From contig JANXNT010000725.1 in assembly GCA_025353985.1 (NCBI GenBank), positions 1 through 7,263 of the forward strand: a stretch of 7,263 bases of DNA. The letters are read 5' to 3'. The notes under the pieces are model-generated. The model had not been told where the DNA came from. It searched no databases and saw only the letters and a list, made by a program, of their open reading frames with translations. This stretch comes from Limnoglobus sp. Its GTDB lineage: Bacteria; Planctomycetota; Planctomycetia; Gemmatales; Gemmataceae. Below, piece after piece: positions 6,054 through 7,263 of this stretch. The position numbers were made by a program, and so were the translations under genes. How positions within the stretch are numbered: position 1 is the stretch's first letter; each line of letters begins with the position of its first letter.

Positions 6054-7241
6054 CTACTTGGGGCTGACGAGCGCCTCGGCGAAGGCTTTGCCGATCGGTG
6101 CCAGAATCTTGGCGGCACCGAGATAATGGTAGCCCCCGTTGGAGACGCCGCCCTTCAATCGCTTCAATTCCTCCGGCGTGAAGCTCTCCGCGATGGCCTT
6201 CTTGCGAGCGGCCTCTTTCTCTGCGGGCGTCGGCTTCGGGTCTTTCTTGGCCTGCTGATTCACTTTGTCGTTGAGTTTCTCCATCCGCTGTGCCAGTGCG
6301 TCCAGATCGTCATCCCAATAGACTGCGGTCTGCACGGCCATCACGTTACCCTTAAACTCCGGCAACAATAGTGGTGAAACTTGTGCCTGACGAAAGTACA
6401 TTTGCGGTGCCTTCTTGTCTTCCTTCACGCCGCCGATCCCCATGACGCCGATCACGAAGGGCAGTTTCGGTGCTTTCAAATCTTTGCGCACATCGCGGAT
6501 CAAATGTGTCAGCAGTTCCCCGTACAAATCGTACCCGCCGGGCTTCATCTGCTTGTCGTACGTCCAACTGGAAACCATGTCGTTAAACCCTTGGAACCAA
6601 ACGAACCCGGCCAGTTCGTAACCCTGTTTCTCGTCGTAATCTGGCACCACCCGCTTGATGTCCGCCGTCACGTTTTGCACGTGCTCGATCATGTGGCGGT
6701 AGTACGCACCGGTGTCTTTGACCTTGTCGGCCTTGGTCTTTACGAGGTCGTCGCCACGCTGTTTGAATTTGCTCAACTCGAACTCGCTCCAGACGTACGG
6801 CCCCGCGCTCGGCGGGCGGAAATCGGTGTGCAGACTTCGGCCGCCCCACGAGGTCTTGATGATCAAGACCGGCTCGCCAAGCAGTTTCTCCATCGTGATG
6901 CCGAAGGTGAATTCCGGGCCGATCTTATTGCTTGAGGCACCGAAACCAGCCGTGAGCTTGCCTTTCGACTCTTTCAAATCCGTGTACGCATCGCCGAGGC
7001 AGCCAACCGATGAGATCCACACCTTGTCGCAGACCCGCGGTTTGTCGTCCGGACCGCGCATCTCTTTCAGCAGCCCCGCCGTCTTGGGGTCGTCGGCCAA
7101 CGAGTCAAACGTCGAAATGCTCGCATGGCCCTGCATGTTCGACTGCCCAGCCAGGATGAACACCTTGAGCGGCTTATCCGCCGCCATCGCACCCACCATT
7201 AATAAACAGCAGCCAGCAATCGCAGAGCAAAACCGCACCAT
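6054..7241 (-). CDS. Exported sialate O-acetylesterase-like hydrolase (SASA domain, SGNH type)
   Basis: This encodes 395 residues from ATG at 7241-7239 to TAG at 6056-6054. Residues 1-20 (MVRFCSAIAGCCLLMVGAMA) form a Sec signal peptide, probably cut after AMA. The mature protein opens with KVFILAGQSNMQG, the nucleophile block of SASA/carbohydrate-esterase proteins, with Ser near residue 34. KTSWGGRSL near 128-135 supplies the glycine block. WFQGFND near 213-219 is the G-x-N-D block with the oxyanion Asn. GGYHYLG near 368-375 supplies the probable catalytic His, without an Asp three residues before it. A lysine- and glutamate-rich, probably coiled-coil insert precedes that His (about 310-360). 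Family members remove acetyl groups from sugars; the substrate cannot be read from sequence, and sialate itself is doubtful. A good GAGG site lies upstream. It is the first gene of the same-strand series, 101 bp before the membrane-TPR gene. Confidence 0.92.
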   Translation of the reverse strand: MVRFCSAIAGCCLLMVGAMAADKPLKVFILAGQSNMQGHASISTFDSLADDPKTAGLLKEMRGPDDKPRVCDKVWISSVGCLGDAYTDLKESKGKLTAGFGASSNKIGPEFTFGITMEKLLGEPVLIIKTSWGGRSLHTDFRPPSAGPYVWSEFELSKFKQRGDDLVKTKADKVKDTGAYYRHMIEHVQNVTADIKRVVPDYDEKQGYELAGFVWFQGFNDMVSSWTYDKQMKPGGYDLYGELLTHLIRDVRKDLKAPKLPFVIGVMGIGGVKEDKKAPQMYFRQAQVSPLLLPEFKGNVMAVQTAVYWDDDLDALAQRMEKLNDKVNQQAKKDPKPTPAEKEAARKKAIAESFTPEELKRLKGGVSNGGYHYLGAAKILAPIGKAFAEALVSPK

Positions 7242-7247
7242 ATGGAA

Positions 7248-7251
7248 CCTC
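7248..7251 (-). promoter_or_regulatory. Ribosome binding site of the SASA hydrolase gene
   Basis: GAGG on the minus strand sits 6 bases upstream of the ATG at 7241, the best Shine-Dalgarno site at a chosen start in the window. It supports this start, which also gives a proper signal peptide. Confidence 0.65.
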
Positions 7252-7263
7252 GGAAAGGAGTGG

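Overview
The window looks like a chromosomal stretch from a planctomycete, most likely a Gemmata-type (Gemmataceae) bacterium. This is inferred from gene content: an exported sialate-O-acetylesterase-like (SASA) hydrolase, a CRTAC1-type FG-GAP/ASPIC-UnbV lipoprotein next to a membrane-anchored TPR protein, a large membrane-TPR protein, and weak or absent Shine-Dalgarno sites at several starts. No rRNA or other taxonomic marker is present. Coding DNA is moderately GC-rich; the one sizeable non-coding gap (1447-1726) is clearly AT-rich.

Layout: four complete genes lie on the minus strand, so the order of transcription is right to left. 7241-6054 encodes an exported SASA/SGNH-type esterase. 5952-3490 encodes an approximately 8-TM protein with a long TPR-like C-terminal half. 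3412-1727 encodes a putative lipoprotein with seven calcium-binding FG-GAP/VCBS-type motifs and a C-terminal ASPIC/UnbV domain. 1446-85 encodes a TPR protein with a single N-terminal membrane anchor. At the left edge, 2-79 on the plus strand appears to be the last 25 codons of a convergent gene that stops 5 bases before the stop of the anchored TPR gene.

The gap 1447-1726 holds two head-to-tail copies of an 88-bp near-palindromic repeat built from iterated ACAGGATT units, followed by about 75 bp of very AT-rich sequence. On the minus strand both lie between the CRTAC1 stop and the TPR start.

The first three genes are spaced at 101 and 77 bp, so co-transcription is possible but not shown. The CRTAC1-type protein and the 453-aa TPR protein are both predicted to act outside the cytoplasmic membrane. 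They resemble the two halves of TPR-CRTAC1 proteins that I recall as fused or adjacent in Planctomycetes, Acidobacteria and relatives; their biochemical role is not known to me. I do not see a defence system, CRISPR array, transposase, integrase, tRNA or rRNA. The best candidates for something under-described are the tandem palindromic repeat and the TPR/CRTAC1/membrane-TPR neighbourhood.
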